DNA of 64,000 nt from Triglochin maritima (taxonomy: Eukaryota; Streptophyta; Magnoliopsida; Alismatales; Juncaginaceae). This document shows positions 1 through 10,932 of this stretch, piece by piece. A program made the position numbers and the translations under genes. Positions within the stretch are counted from its first letter, which is position 1, and the number at the start of each line of letters is the position of its first letter. The notes under the pieces are model-generated. The model searched no databases, had not been told where the DNA came from, and was given only the letters and a program-made list of their open reading frames with translations. The stretch is from assembly GCA_963682175.1 (NCBI GenBank), contig OY821793.1, positions 27,549,493-27,613,492 of the forward strand. Reading direction: 5' to 3'.

Positions 1-22
1 CGCTGACATGCCAACTTTGACA

Positions 23-37
23 ACACTAGGCTAGTGT
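23..37. repeat. 15-bp perfect palindrome with one central base
   Basis: The arms acactag and ctagtgt flank a single g. It is present once per unit at u23-37. It is broken by C to A at u26 in units 33, 36 and 40 only. It could extrude a short hairpin or bind a dimeric protein, but neither is shown by the sequence. Confidence 0.85.
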
Positions 38-178
38 CCATCGCCCGACCACCAAATCACTCCGAGATGGGTGCGCCTCGTAGATAACGCGGATGGATAT
101 GTGGGGTCCTAAGTTCCATAAACCGTGGTTGGGCCGCCTAAAGACCACTTAGAAACTAGGTGTGGGGCTGGCCACATG

Positions 179-188
179 CCACGCGTGG
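179..188. repeat. 10-bp perfect palindrome with ACGCGT core
   Basis: ccacgcgtgg reads the same on both strands. It sits between two copies of gctggcca (u167-174 and u190-197), the second of which starts a small hairpin. I found no unit that alters it. Confidence 0.85.
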
Positions 189-191
189 AGC

Positions 192-204
192 TGGCCAAAG
201 GCCA
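192..204. repeat. Short hairpin, 5-bp arms and 3-base loop
   Basis: tggcc, aaa, ggcca. Present in each unit; unit 10 changes the first loop base to g (u197). The stem is short, so any role is uncertain. Confidence 0.6.
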
Positions 205-506
205 CTCCGTCGCCACCCTGCAGCCCAACACCAAATCGGCTGCTCCTCGAGCATCCGACCACCAAATAGAGCGTTCTAACTTGCATTACGTAGACAATTC
301 ATCCCTCTATCTGCCCCTAAAATTTCAGAGCAAACGCCCAAGTATTTGGGGTCGCGCCTCCTCCAAGAAGACGTAGCTCCCTACCAGCCACGCCCCCACA
401 TCATCAGCATTCTTCATCTCATCGCGCCTCGCCCTACATACATCTAAATCGGGCATTCTAAGAGTAGTTACCCATCCACTCCTCCTCACTATGTGCCCGG
501 GTGCCC

Positions 507-515
507 AAATATAGA
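507..515 (+). other. TATA-like AT-rich word
   Basis: aaatataga is one of the few AT-only stretches in a GC-rich unit and is kept in every unit I read. It resembles a TATA box but there is no supported gene or start site downstream, so it is recorded only as a possible site for satellite transcription. Confidence 0.2.
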
Positions 516-578
516 CTAAGGCTCACCTAAGGTCCACTCAGGCCACGGGTTGGGCCAAACGATGCGGCAGCTTCCAAT

Positions 579-592
579 TTGCCCGTGGGCAA
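579..592. repeat. Inverted repeat, 6-bp arms and 2-base centre
   Basis: ttgccc, gt, gggcaa, at u579-592. It lies just before the first large cttcc/ggaag palindrome. Unit 10 breaks it (reads ttgccagcgggcaa). Confidence 0.75.
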
Positions 593-602
593 CACCCATC
601 GA

Positions 603-623
603 CTTCCAAACGCGTTTTGGAAG
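603..623. repeat. Large inverted repeat, copy 1 (ACGCGT core)
   Basis: Arms cttccaaa and tttggaag flank a cgcgt centre. Units 22, 23, 27 and 28 change the core to atgcgt (C to T at u611, a CpG transition). Start of the first internal sub-repeat. Confidence 0.85.
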
Positions 624-710
624 CGAATGGGGTAGGCAACAACCGTGGGAACCCAAGCATGGGCACGAGCAACGTCCCAAAGAACTTTCCCCTCGAGAAA
701 CCCCCATTCC

Positions 711-730
711 CTTCCGGACGCGTTCGGAAG
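711..730. repeat. Large inverted repeat, copy 2 (ACGCGT core)
   Basis: Arms cttccg and cggaag flank gacgcgtt. Start of the second internal sub-repeat. Altered at u713 in units 30, 31 and 38, at u716 in unit 44, and at u729 in unit 19. Confidence 0.8.
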
Positions 731-842
731 TGCACGGGAAGGCAACAACCTTGGGCAACCGAGCACGTCGAAGAGCAACGTCCACAGGCACCTTCGTCTT
801 TGCCCACGAGCAACCTCCATTTCACCTACAAGTGCTCTTTCA

Positions 843-863
843 CTTCCAAACGTGTTTTGGAAG
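843..863. repeat. Large inverted repeat, copy 3 (ACGTGT core)
   Basis: Arms cttccaaa and tttggaag flank cgtgt. Start of the third, partial sub-repeat. Unit 40 has acatgt here (G to A at u852). Confidence 0.8.
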
Positions 864-911
864 GGAATGCCGCAGGCCACTGCCGCGAGCACACACTACG
901 CCCTAGCGTGG

Positions 912-1822
912 CGCTGACATGCCAACTTTGACAACACTAGGCTAGTGTCCATCGCCCGACCACCAAATCACTCCGAGATGGGTGCGCCTCGTAGATAACG
1001 CGGATGGATATGTGGGGTCCTAAGTTCCATAAACCGTGGTTGGGCCGCCTAAAGACCACTTAGAAACTAGGTGTGGGGCTGGCCACATGCCACGCGTGGA
1101 GCTGGCCAAAGGCCACTCCGTCGCCACCCTGCAGGCCAACACCAAATCGGCTGCTCCTCGAGCATCCGACCTCCAAATCGAGGGTTCTAACTTCCATTAC
1201 GTAGAACATTCATCCCTCTATCTGCCCCTAAAATTTCAGAGGAAACGCCCAAGTATTCGGGGTCGCGCCTCCTCCAAGAAGACGTAGCTCCCTACCAGCC
1301 ACGCCCCCACATCATCAGCATTCTTCATCTCATCGCGCCTCGCCCTATATACATCTAAATCGGGCATTCTAAGAGGAGTTACCCATCCACTCCTCCTCAC
1401 TATGTGCTTGGGTGCCCAAATATAGACTAAGGCTCACCTAAGGTCCACTCAGGCCACGGGTTGGGCCAAACGATGCGGCAGCTTCCAATTTGCCCGTGGG
1501 CAACACCCATCGACTTCCAAACGCGTTTTGGAAGCGAATGGGGTAGGCAACAACCATGGGAACCCAAGCATGGGCACGAGCAACGTCCCAAAGAACTTTC
1601 CCCACGAGAAACCCCCATTCCCTTCCGGACGCGTTCGGAAGTGCACGGGAAGGCAACAACCTTGGGCAACCGAGCACGTCGAAGAGCAACGTCCACAGGC
1701 ACCTTCGTCTTTGCCCACGAGCAACCTCCATTTCACCTACAAGTGCTCTTTCACTTCCAAACGTGTTTTGGAAGGGAATGCCGCAGGCCACTGCCGCGAG
1801 CACACACTACGCCCTAGCGTGG
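912..1822 (+). repeat. Unit 2
   Basis: First unit with G455 (gaggag). Private variants: C283, A295/C296, G331, T437 and A645 (a CpG transition giving ccatgg). G272 is shared with units 3 and 7-9. Confidence 0.97.
1408..1419. repeat. Inverted repeat ttggg-tg-cccaa, example in unit 2
   Basis: The 5-bp arms at u497-501 and u504-508 are intact only where u497-498 are TT. Units with TC or CC at those positions (for example units 1, 22 and 28-33) shorten the stem. Confidence 0.6.
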
Positions 1823-2733
1823 CGCTGACATGCCAACTTTGACAACACTAGGCTAGTGTCCATCGCCCGACCACCAAATCACTCCGAGATGGGTGCGCCT
1901 CGTAGATAACGCGGATGGATATGTGGGGTCCTAAGTTCCATAAACCGTGGTTGGGCCGCCTAAAGACCACTTAGAAACTAGGTGTGGGGCTGGCCACATG
2001 CCACGCGTGGAGCTGGCCAAAGGCCACTCCGTCGCCACCCTGCAGGCCAACACCAAATCGGCTGCTCCTCGAGTATCCGACCTCCAAATCGAGGGTTCTA
2101 ACTTGCATTACGTAGCAAATTCATCCCTCTATCTGCCCCTAAAATTTCAGAGCAAACGCCCAAGTATTCGGGGTCGCGCCTCCTCCAAGAAGACGTAGCT
2201 CCCTACCAGCCACGCCCCCACATCATCAGCATTCTTCATCTCATCGCGCCTCGCCCTACATACATCTAAATCGGGCATTCTAAGAGGAGATACCCATCCA
2301 CTCCTCCTCACTATGTGCTTGGGTGCCCAAATATAGACTAAGGCTCACCTAAGGTCCACTCAGGCCACGGGTTGGGCCAAACGATGCGGCAGCTTCCAAT
2401 TTGCCCGTGGGCAACACCCATCGACTTCCAAACGCGTTTTGGAAGCGAATGGGGTAGGCAACAACCGTGGGAACCCAAGCATGGGCACGAGCAACGTCCC
2501 AAAGAACTTTCCCCACGAGAAACCCCCATTCCCTTCCGGACGCGTTCGGAAGTGCACGGGAAGGCAACAACCTTGGGCAACCGAGCACGTCGAAGAGCAA
2601 CGTCCACAGGCACCTTCGTCTTTGCCCACGAGCAACCTCCATTTCACCTACAAGTGCTCTTTCACTTCCAAACGTGTTTTGGAAGGGAATGCCGCAGGCC
2701 ACTGCCGCGAGCACACACTACGCCCTAGCGTGG
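1823..2733 (+). repeat. Unit 3
   Basis: Private variants: T252 and C294. Shares G272 with units 2 and 7-9, and A458 with units 4 and 5. Confidence 0.97.
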
Positions 2734-3644
2734 CGCTGACATGCCAACTTTGACAACACTAGGCTAGTGTCCATCGCCCGACCACCAAATCACTCCGAGA
2801 TGGGTGCGCCTCGTAGATAACGCGGATGGATATGTGGGGTCCTAAGTTCCATAAACCGTGGTTGGGCCGCCTAAAGACCACTTAGAAACTAGGTGTGGGG
2901 CTGGCCACATGCCACGCGTGGAGCTGGCCAAAGGCCACTCCGTCGCCACCCTGCACGCCAACACCAAATCGGCTGCGCCTCGAGCATCCGACCTCCAAAT
3001 AGAGCGTTCTAACTTGCATTACGTAGAAAATTCATCCCTCTATCTGCCCCTAAAATGTCAGAGCAAACTCCCAAGTATTCGGGGTCGCGCCTCCTCCAAG
3101 AAGACATAGCTCCCTACCAGCCACGCCCCCACATCATCAGCATTCTTCATCTCATCGCGCCTCGCCCTACATACATCTAAATCGGGCATTCTAAGAGGAG
3201 ATACCCATCCACTCCTCCTCACTATGTGCTTGGGTGCCCAAATATAGACTAAGGCTCACCTAAGGTCCACTCAGGCCACGGGTTGGGCCAAACGATGCGG
3301 CAGCTTCCAATTTGCCCGTGGGCAACACCCATCGACTTCCAAACGCGTTTTGGAAGCGAATGGGGTAGGCAACAACCGTGGGAACCCAAGCATGGGCACG
3401 AGCAACGTCCCAAAGAACTTTCCCCACGAGAAACCCCCATTCCCTTCCGGACGCGTTCGGAAGTGCACGGGAAGGCAACAACCTTGGGCAACCGAGCACG
3501 TCGAAGAGCAACGTCCACAGGCACCTTCGTCTTTGCCCACGAGCAACCTCCATTTCACCTACAAGTGCTCTTTCACTTCCAAACGTGTTTTGGAAGGGAA
3601 TGCCGCAGGCCACTGCCGCGAGCACACACTACGCCCTAGCGTGG
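2734..3644 (+). repeat. Unit 4
   Basis: C223 removes the ctgcag word found in most units. Also G244, A268, A295, G324, T336, A373 and A458. Identical to unit 5 by eye. Confidence 0.97.
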
Positions 3645-4555
3645 CGCTGACATGCCAACTTTGACAACACTAGGCTAGTGTCCATCGCCCGACCACCAAA
3701 TCACTCCGAGATGGGTGCGCCTCGTAGATAACGCGGATGGATATGTGGGGTCCTAAGTTCCATAAACCGTGGTTGGGCCGCCTAAAGACCACTTAGAAAC
3801 TAGGTGTGGGGCTGGCCACATGCCACGCGTGGAGCTGGCCAAAGGCCACTCCGTCGCCACCCTGCACGCCAACACCAAATCGGCTGCGCCTCGAGCATCC
3901 GACCTCCAAATAGAGCGTTCTAACTTGCATTACGTAGAAAATTCATCCCTCTATCTGCCCCTAAAATGTCAGAGCAAACTCCCAAGTATTCGGGGTCGCG
4001 CCTCCTCCAAGAAGACATAGCTCCCTACCAGCCACGCCCCCACATCATCAGCATTCTTCATCTCATCGCGCCTCGCCCTACATACATCTAAATCGGGCAT
4101 TCTAAGAGGAGATACCCATCCACTCCTCCTCACTATGTGCTTGGGTGCCCAAATATAGACTAAGGCTCACCTAAGGTCCACTCAGGCCACGGGTTGGGCC
4201 AAACGATGCGGCAGCTTCCAATTTGCCCGTGGGCAACACCCATCGACTTCCAAACGCGTTTTGGAAGCGAATGGGGTAGGCAACAACCGTGGGAACCCAA
4301 GCATGGGCACGAGCAACGTCCCAAAGAACTTTCCCCACGAGAAACCCCCATTCCCTTCCGGACGCGTTCGGAAGTGCACGGGAAGGCAACAACCTTGGGC
4401 AACCGAGCACGTCGAAGAGCAACGTCCACAGGCACCTTCGTCTTTGCCCACGAGCAACCTCCATTTCACCTACAAGTGCTCTTTCACTTCCAAACGTGTT
4501 TTGGAAGGGAATGCCGCAGGCCACTGCCGCGAGCACACACTACGCCCTAGCGTGG
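3645..4555 (+). repeat. Unit 5
   Basis: No difference from unit 4 seen over all 911 bases, so a recent single-unit duplication. Confidence 0.97.
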
Positions 4556-5466
4556 CGCTGACATGCCAACTTTGACAACACTAGGCTAGTGTCCATCGCC
4601 CGACCACCAAATCACTCCGAGATGGGTGCGCCTCGTAGATAACGCGGATGGATATGTGGGGTCCTAAGTTCCATAAACCGTGGTTGGGCCGCCTAAAGAC
4701 CACTTAGAAACTAGGTGTGGGGCTGGCCACATGCCACGCGTGGAGCTGGCCAAAGGCCACTCCGTCGCCACCCTGCACGCCAACACCAAATCGGCTGCGC
4801 CTCGAGCATCCGACCTCCAAATAGAGCGTTCTAACTTGCATTACGTAGAAAATTCATCCCTCTATCTGCCCCTAAAATGTCAGAGCAAACTCCCAAGTAT
4901 TCGGGGTCGCGCCTCCTCCAAGAAGACCTAGCTCCCTACCAGCCACGCCCCCACATCATCAGCATTCTTCATCTCATCGCGCCTCGCCCTACATACATCT
5001 AAATCGGGCATTCTAAGAGGAGTTACCCATCCACTCCTCCTCACTATGTGCTTGGGTGCCCAAATATAGACTAAGGCTCACCTAAGGTCCACTCAGGCCA
5101 CGGGTTGGGCCAAACGATGCGGCAGCTTCCAATTTGCCCGTGGGCAACACCCATCGACTTCCAAACGCGTTTTGGAAGCGAATGGGGTAGGCAACAACCG
5201 TGGGAACCCAAGCATGGGCACGAGCAACGTCCCAAAGAACTTTCCCCACGAGAAACCCCCATTCCCTTCCGGACGCGTTCGGAAGTGCACGGGAAGGCAA
5301 CAACCTTGGGCAACCGAGCACGTCGAAGAGCAACGTCCACAGGCACCTTCGTCTTTGCCCACGAGCAACCTCCATTTCACCTACAAGTGCCCTTTCACTT
5401 CCAAACGTGTTTTGGAAGGGAATGCCGCAGGCCACTGCCGCGAGCACACACTACGCCCTAGCGTGG
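4556..5466 (+). repeat. Unit 6
   Basis: Left half as units 4-5 (C223, G324) but C373 is private and T458 is restored. The right half gains C836, shared with units 7-10 and 16. Confidence 0.97.
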
Positions 5467-6377
5467 CGCTGACATGCCAACTTTGACAACACTAGGCTAG
5501 TGTCCATCGCCCGACCACCAAATCACTCCGAGATGGGTGCGCCTCGTAGATAACGCGGATGGATATGTGGGGTCCTAAGTTCCATAAACCGTGGTTGGGC
5601 CGCCTAAAGACCACTTAGAAACTAGGTGTGGGGCTGGCCACATGCCACGCGTGGAGCTGGCCAAAGGCCACTCCGTCGCCACCCTGCAGGCCAACACCAA
5701 ATCGGCTGCTCCTCGAGCATCCGACCTCCAAATCGAGGGTTCTAACTTGCATTACGTAGAAAATTCATCCCTCTATCTGCCCCTAAAATTTCAGAGCAAA
5801 CTCCCAAGTATTCGGGGTCGCGCCTCCTCCAAGAAGACGTAGCTCCCTACCAGCCACGCCCCCACATCATCAGAATTCTTCATCTCATCGCGCCTCGCCC
5901 TACATACATCTAAATCGGGCATTCTAAGAGGAGTTACCCATCCACTCCTCCTCACTATGTGCTTGGGTGCCCAAATATAGACTAAGGCTCACCTAAGGTC
6001 CACTCAGGCCACGGGTTGGGCCAAACGATGCGGCAGCTTCCAATTTGCCCGTGGGCAACACCCATCGACTTCCAAACGCGTTTTGGAAGCGAATGGGGTA
6101 GGCAACAACCGTGGGAACCCAAGCATGGGCACGAGCAACGTCCCAAAGAACTTTCCCCACGAGAAACCCCCATTCCCTTCCGGACGCGTTCGGAAGTGCA
6201 CGGGAAGGCAACAACCTTGGGCAACCGAGCACGTCGAAGAGCAACGTCCACAGGCACCTTCGTCTTTGCCCACGAGCAACCTCCATTTCACCTACAAGTG
6301 CCCTTTCACTTCCAAACGTGTTTTGGAAGGGAATGCCGCAGGCCACTGCCGCGAGCACACACTACGCCCTAGCGTGG
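5467..6377 (+). repeat. Unit 7
   Basis: G272, A295, T336 and C836. The private change A408 creates the only gaattc word I found in the window (5873-5878). Confidence 0.97.
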
Positions 6378-7288
6378 CGCTGACATGCCAACTTTGACAA
6401 CACTAGGCTAGTGTCCATCGCCCGACCACCAAATCACTCCGAGATGGGTGCGCCTCGTAGATAACGCGGATGGATATGTGGGGTCCTAAGTTCCATAAAC
6501 CGTGGTTGGGCCGCCTAAAGACCACTTAGAAACTAGGTGTGGGGCTGGCCACATGCCACGCGTGGAGCTGGCCAAAGGCCACTCCGTCGCCACCCTGCAG
6601 GCCAACACCAAATCGGCTGCTCCTCGAGCATCCGACCTCCAAATCGAGGGTTCTAACTTGCATTACGTAGAAAATTCATCCCTCTATCTGCCCCTAAAAT
6701 TTCAGAGCAAACTCCCAAGTATTCGGGGTCGCGCCTCCTCCAAGAAGACGTAGCTCCCTACCAGCCACGCCCCCACATCATCAGCATTCTTCATCTCATC
6801 GCGCCTCGCCCTACATACATCTAAATCGGGCATTCTAAGAGGAGTTACCCATCCACTCCTCCTCACTATGTGATTGGGTGCCCAAATATAGACTAAGGCT
6901 CACCTAAGGTCCACTCAGGCCACGGGTTGGGCCAAACGATGCGGCAGCTTCCAATTTGCCCGTGGGCAACACCCATCGACTTCCAAACGCGTTTTGGAAG
7001 CGAATGGGGTAGGCAACAACCGTGGGAACCCAAGCATGGGCACGAGCAACGTCCCAAAGAACTTTCCCCACGAGAAACCCCCATTCCCTTCCGGACGCGT
7101 TCGGAAGTGCACGGGAAGGCAACAACCTTGGGCAACCGAGCACGTCGAAGAGCAACGTCCACAGGCACCTTCGTCTTTGCCCACGAGCAACCTCCATTTC
7201 ACCTACAAGTGCCCTTTCACTTCCAAACGTGTTTTGGAAGGGAATGCCGCAGGCCACTGCCGCGAGCACACACTACGCCCTAGCGTGG
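6378..7288 (+). repeat. Unit 8
   Basis: As unit 7 without A408, plus A496 (gtgattggg), shared only with unit 9. Confidence 0.97.
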
Positions 7289-8199
7289 CGCTGACATGCC
7301 AACTTTGACAACACTAGGCTAGTGTCCATCGCCCGACCACCAAATCACTCCGAGATGGGTGCGCCTCGTAGATAACGCGGATGGATATGTGGGGTCCTAA
7401 GTTCCATAAACCGTGGTTGGGCCGCCTAAAGACCACTTAGAAACTAGGTGTGGGGCTGGCCACATGCCACGCGTGGAGCTGGCCAAAGGCCACTCCGTCG
7501 CCACCCTGCAGGCCAACACCAAATCGGCTGCTCCTCGAGCATCCGACCTCCAAATCGAGGGTTCTAACTTGCATTACGTAGAAAATTCATCCCTCTATCT
7601 GCCCCTAAAATTTCAGAGCAAACTCCCAAGTATTCGGGGTCGCGCCTCCTCCAAGAAGACGTAGCTCCCTACCAGCCACGCCCCCACATCATCAGCATTC
7701 TTCATCTCATCGCGCCTCGCCCTACATACATCTAAATCGGGCATTCTAAGAGGAGTTACCCATCCACTCCTCCTCACTATGTGATTGGGTGCCCAAATAT
7801 AGACTAAGGCTCACCTAAGGTCCACTCAGGCCACGGGTTGGGCCAAACGATGCGGCAGCTTCCAATTTGCCCGTGGGCAACACCCATCGACTTCCAAACG
7901 CGTTTTGGAAGCGAATGGGGTAGGCAACAACCGTGGGAACCCAAGCATGGGCACGAGCAACGTCCCAAAGAACTTTCCCCACGAGAAACCCCCATTCCCT
8001 TCCGGACGCGTTCGGAAGTGCACGGGAAGGCAACAACCTTGGGCAACCGAGCACGTCGAAGAGCAACGTCCACAGGCACCTTCGTCTTTGCCCACGAGCA
8101 ACCTCCATTTCACCTACAAGTGCCCTTTCACTTCCAAACGTGTTTTGGAAGGGAATGCCGCAGGCCACTGCCGCGAGCACACACTACGCCCTAGCGTGG
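7289..8199 (+). repeat. Unit 9
   Basis: No difference from unit 8 seen, including A496, so another recent one-unit duplication. Confidence 0.97.
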
Positions 8200-9110
8200 C
8201 GCTGACATGCCAACTTTGACAACACTAGGCTAGTGTCCATCGCCCGACCACCAAATCACTCCGAGATGGGTGCGCCTCGTAGATAACGCGGATGGATATG
8301 TGGGGTCCTAAGTTCCATAAACCGTGGTTGGGCCGCCTAAAGACCACTTAGAAACTAGGTGTGGGGCTGGCCACATGCCACGCGTGGAGCTGGCCGAAGG
8401 CCACTCCGTCGCCACCCTGCAGGCCAACACCAAATCGGCTGCGCCTCGAGCATCCGACCTCCAAATCGAGCGTTCTAACTTGCATTACGTGGACGTTTCA
8501 TCCCTCCATCTGCCACTAAAATTTCAGAGCAAACACCCAAGTATTCGGGATCGCGCCTCCTCCAAGAAGACGTAGCTCCCTACCAGCCACGCCCCCACAT
8601 CATCAGCATTTTTCATCTCATCGCGCCTCGCCCTACATACATCTAAATCGGGCATTCTAAGAGGAGTTACCCATCCACTCCTCCTCACTATGTGCTTGGG
8701 TGCCCAAATATAGACTAAGGCTCACCTAAGGTCCACTCAGGCCATTGCTTGGGACAAACGATGCGGCAGCTTCCACTTTGCCAGCGGGCAACACCCATGG
8801 ACTTCCAAACGCGTTTTGGAAGCGAATGGGGTAGGCAACAACCGTGGGAACCCAATCATGGGCACGAGCAACATCCCAAAGAACTTTCCCCACGAGAAAC
8901 CCCCATTCCCTTCCGGACGCGTTCGGAAGTGCACGGGAAGGCAACAACCTTGGGCAACCGAGCACGTCGAAGAGCAACGTCCACAGGCACCTTGGTCTTT
9001 GCCCACGAGCAACCTCCATTTCACCTACAAGTGCCCTTTCACTTCCAAACGTGTTTTGGAAGGGAATGCCGCAGGCCACTGCCGCGAGCACACACTAGGC
9101 CCTAGCGTGG
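8200..9110 (+). repeat. Unit 10, the most diverged unit
   Basis: The left half has the tggacgtttc haplotype (u291-300) with ccctccat, ctgccact, aaacaccc, cgggatcg and a t-rich atttttc near u410, shared with units 11 and 16. The right half carries about ten private changes, clustered from 8744 to 9099, including gccattgcttgggac at 8741-8755, ccagcgggc, a ccatgg word near 8797, cccaatcatgg and cacactaggcc. C577 is shared with unit 23 and the right-hand units. Confidence 0.97.
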
Positions 9111-10021
9111 CGCTGACATGCCAACTATGACAACACTAGGCTAGTGTCCATCGCCCGACCGCCAAATCACTCCGAGATGGGTGCAACTCGTAGATAACGC
9201 GGATGGATATGTGGGGTCCTAAGTTCCATAAACCGTGGTTGGGCCGCCTAAAGACCACTTAGAAACTAGGTGTGGGGCTGGCCACATGCCACGCGTGGAG
9301 CTGGCCAAAGGCCACTCCGTCGCCACCCTGCAGGCCAACACCAAATCGGCTGCGCCTCGAGCATCCGACCTCCAAATCGAGCGTTCTAACTTGCATTACG
9401 TGGACGTTTCATCCCTCCATCTGCCACTAAAATTTCAGAGCAAACACCCAAGTATTCGGGATCGCGCCTCCTCCAAGAAGACGTAGCTCCCTACCAGCCA
9501 CGCCCCCACATCATCAGCATTTTTCATCTCATCGCGCCTCGCCCTACATACATCTAAATCGGGCATTCTAAGAGGAGTTACCCATCCACTCCTCCTCACT
9601 ATGTGCTTGGGTGCCCAAATATAGACTAAGGCTCACCTAAGGTCCACTCAGGCCACGGGTTGGGCCAAACGATGCGGCAGCTTCCAATTTGCCCGTGGGC
9701 AACACCCATCGACTTCCAAACGCGTTTTGGAAGCGAATGGGGTAGGCAACAACCGTGGGAACCCAAGCATGGGCACGAGCAACGTCCCAAAGAACTTTCC
9801 CCACGAGAAACCCCCATTCCCTTCCGGACGCGTTCGGAAGTGCACGGGAAGGCAACAACCTTGGGCAACCGAGCACGTCGAAGAGCAACGTCCACAGGCA
9901 CCTTCGTCTTTGCCCACGAGCAACCTCCATTTCACCTACAAGTGCTCTTTCACTTCCAAACGTGTTTTGGAAGGGAATGCCGCAGGCCACTGCCGCGAGC
10001 ACACACTACGCCCTAGCGTGG
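9111..10021 (+). repeat. Unit 11
   Basis: The first 80 bases continue the unit 10 divergence (caactatgac, g at 9161, aa at 9185-9186). The middle has the tggacgtttc haplotype. The right half is ordinary (G547, A577, T836). Confidence 0.97.
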
Positions 10022-10932
10022 CGCTGACATGCCAACTTTGACAACACTAGGCTAGTGTCCATCGCCCGACCACCAAATCACTCCGAGATGGGTGCGCCTC
10101 GTAGATAACGCGGATGGATATGTGGGGTCCTAAGTTCCATAAACCGTGGTTGGGCCGCCTAAAGACCACTTAGAAACTAGGTGTGGGGCTGGCCACATGC
10201 CACGCGTGGAGCTGGCCAAAGGCCACTCCGTCGCCACCCTGCAGGCCAACACCAAATCGGCTGCGCCTCGAGCATCCGACCTCCAAATAGAGCGTTCTAA
10301 CTTGCATTACGTAGAAAATTCATCCCTCTATCTGCCCCTAAAATTTCAGAGCAAACTCCCAAGTATTCGGGGTCGCGCCTCCTCCAAGAAGACATAGCTC
10401 CCTACCAGCCACGCCCCCACATCATCAGCATTCTTCATCTCATCGCGCCTCGCCCTACATACATCTAAATCGGGCATTCTAAGAGGAGTTACCCATCCAC
10501 TCCTCCTCACTATGTGCTTGGGTGCCCAAATATAGACTAAGGCTCACCTAAGGTCCACTCAGGCCACGGGTTGGGCCAAACGATGCGGCAGCTTCCAATT
10601 TGCCCGTGGGCAACACCCATCGACTTCCAAACGCGTTTTGGAAGCGAATGGGGTAGGCAACAACCGTGGGAACCCAAGCATGGGCACGAGCAACGTCCCA
10701 AAGAACTTTCCCCACGAGAAACCCCCATTCCCTTCCGGACGCGTTCGGAAGTGCACGGGAAGGCAACAACCTTGGGCAACCGAGCACGTCGAAGAGCAAC
10801 GTCCACAGGCACCTTCGTCTTTGCCCACGAGCAACCTCCATTTCACCTACAAGTGCTCTTTCACTTCCAAACGTGTTTTGGAAGGGAATGCCGCAGGCCA
10901 CTGCCGCGAGCACACACTACGCCCTAGCGTGG
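10022..10932 (+). repeat. Unit 12
   Basis: G244, A268, A295, T336, A373 and T324. Units 14 and 18 look the same. Confidence 0.97.

Larger units (their letters stand above)
571..905 (+). repeat. Internal tandem sub-repeats of about 108-132 bp
   Basis: Three diverged copies begin at u603, u711 and u843, with an end fragment before them at about u571-602. Each begins with a cttcc...ggaag inverted repeat. Copies 1 and 2 then both carry aggcaacaacc, a tggg-aacc-like word and gagcaacgtcc. The tail of each copy (u578-602, u685-710 and u800-842) shares a ttt-ccc-acgag-aac-ccat pattern. Copy lengths are 108 and 132 bp; the third is partial and fades near u905. Copies 1 and 2 are roughly three-quarters identical over their first 75 bases by eye. 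The right third of the monomer therefore grew by an older round of tandem duplication. Confidence 0.8.
1..911 (+). repeat. Unit 1
   Basis: Reference unit for the u coordinates. It carries A261 (ccaccaaat), T455 and private variants: C224, T347 (a CpG transition), CC at u497-498 and T693. The left half resembles units 19-22 except that u268-269 read AG, not CC. Confidence 0.97.

Noticed and set aside
46..81. Resemblance of ctccgagatgggtg to parts of 5S rRNA
   Set aside because: Only short words match. No internal promoter blocks in the right order and no 120-bp gene are present, so this is not a 5S rDNA array.
315..321. ccctaaa, a plant-type telomere heptamer
   Set aside because: There is a single copy per unit and it is altered in several units, so it is a chance match, not a telomeric array.
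125..376. 83-codon plus-strand ORF in most units
   Set aside because: The listed start is a gtg. Variants between units change amino acids freely, and units 21, 22, 26 and 27 lose its 5' part with T152. It is not supported as a gene.
723..738. CENP-B-box-like ttcg...cggg word, as found in mammalian centromeric satellites
   Set aside because: The spacing between ttcg and cggg is 8 bases, not 7, and the required central a is missing.
550..906. ORFs of 90-121 codons on both strands in each unit, which look like conserved genes repeated 70 times
   Set aside because: They overlap in all six frames. Their conservation is that of the DNA repeat, and no signal peptide, domain or family is recognisable. 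The apparent peptide repeats come from the DNA sub-repeats.
2734..4555. Identical neighbours (units 4-5, 8-9) as an assembly duplication
   Set aside because: Cannot be decided from sequence. Other duplicated blocks carry private differences, so real duplication is the simpler reading. Long reads spanning them would settle it.
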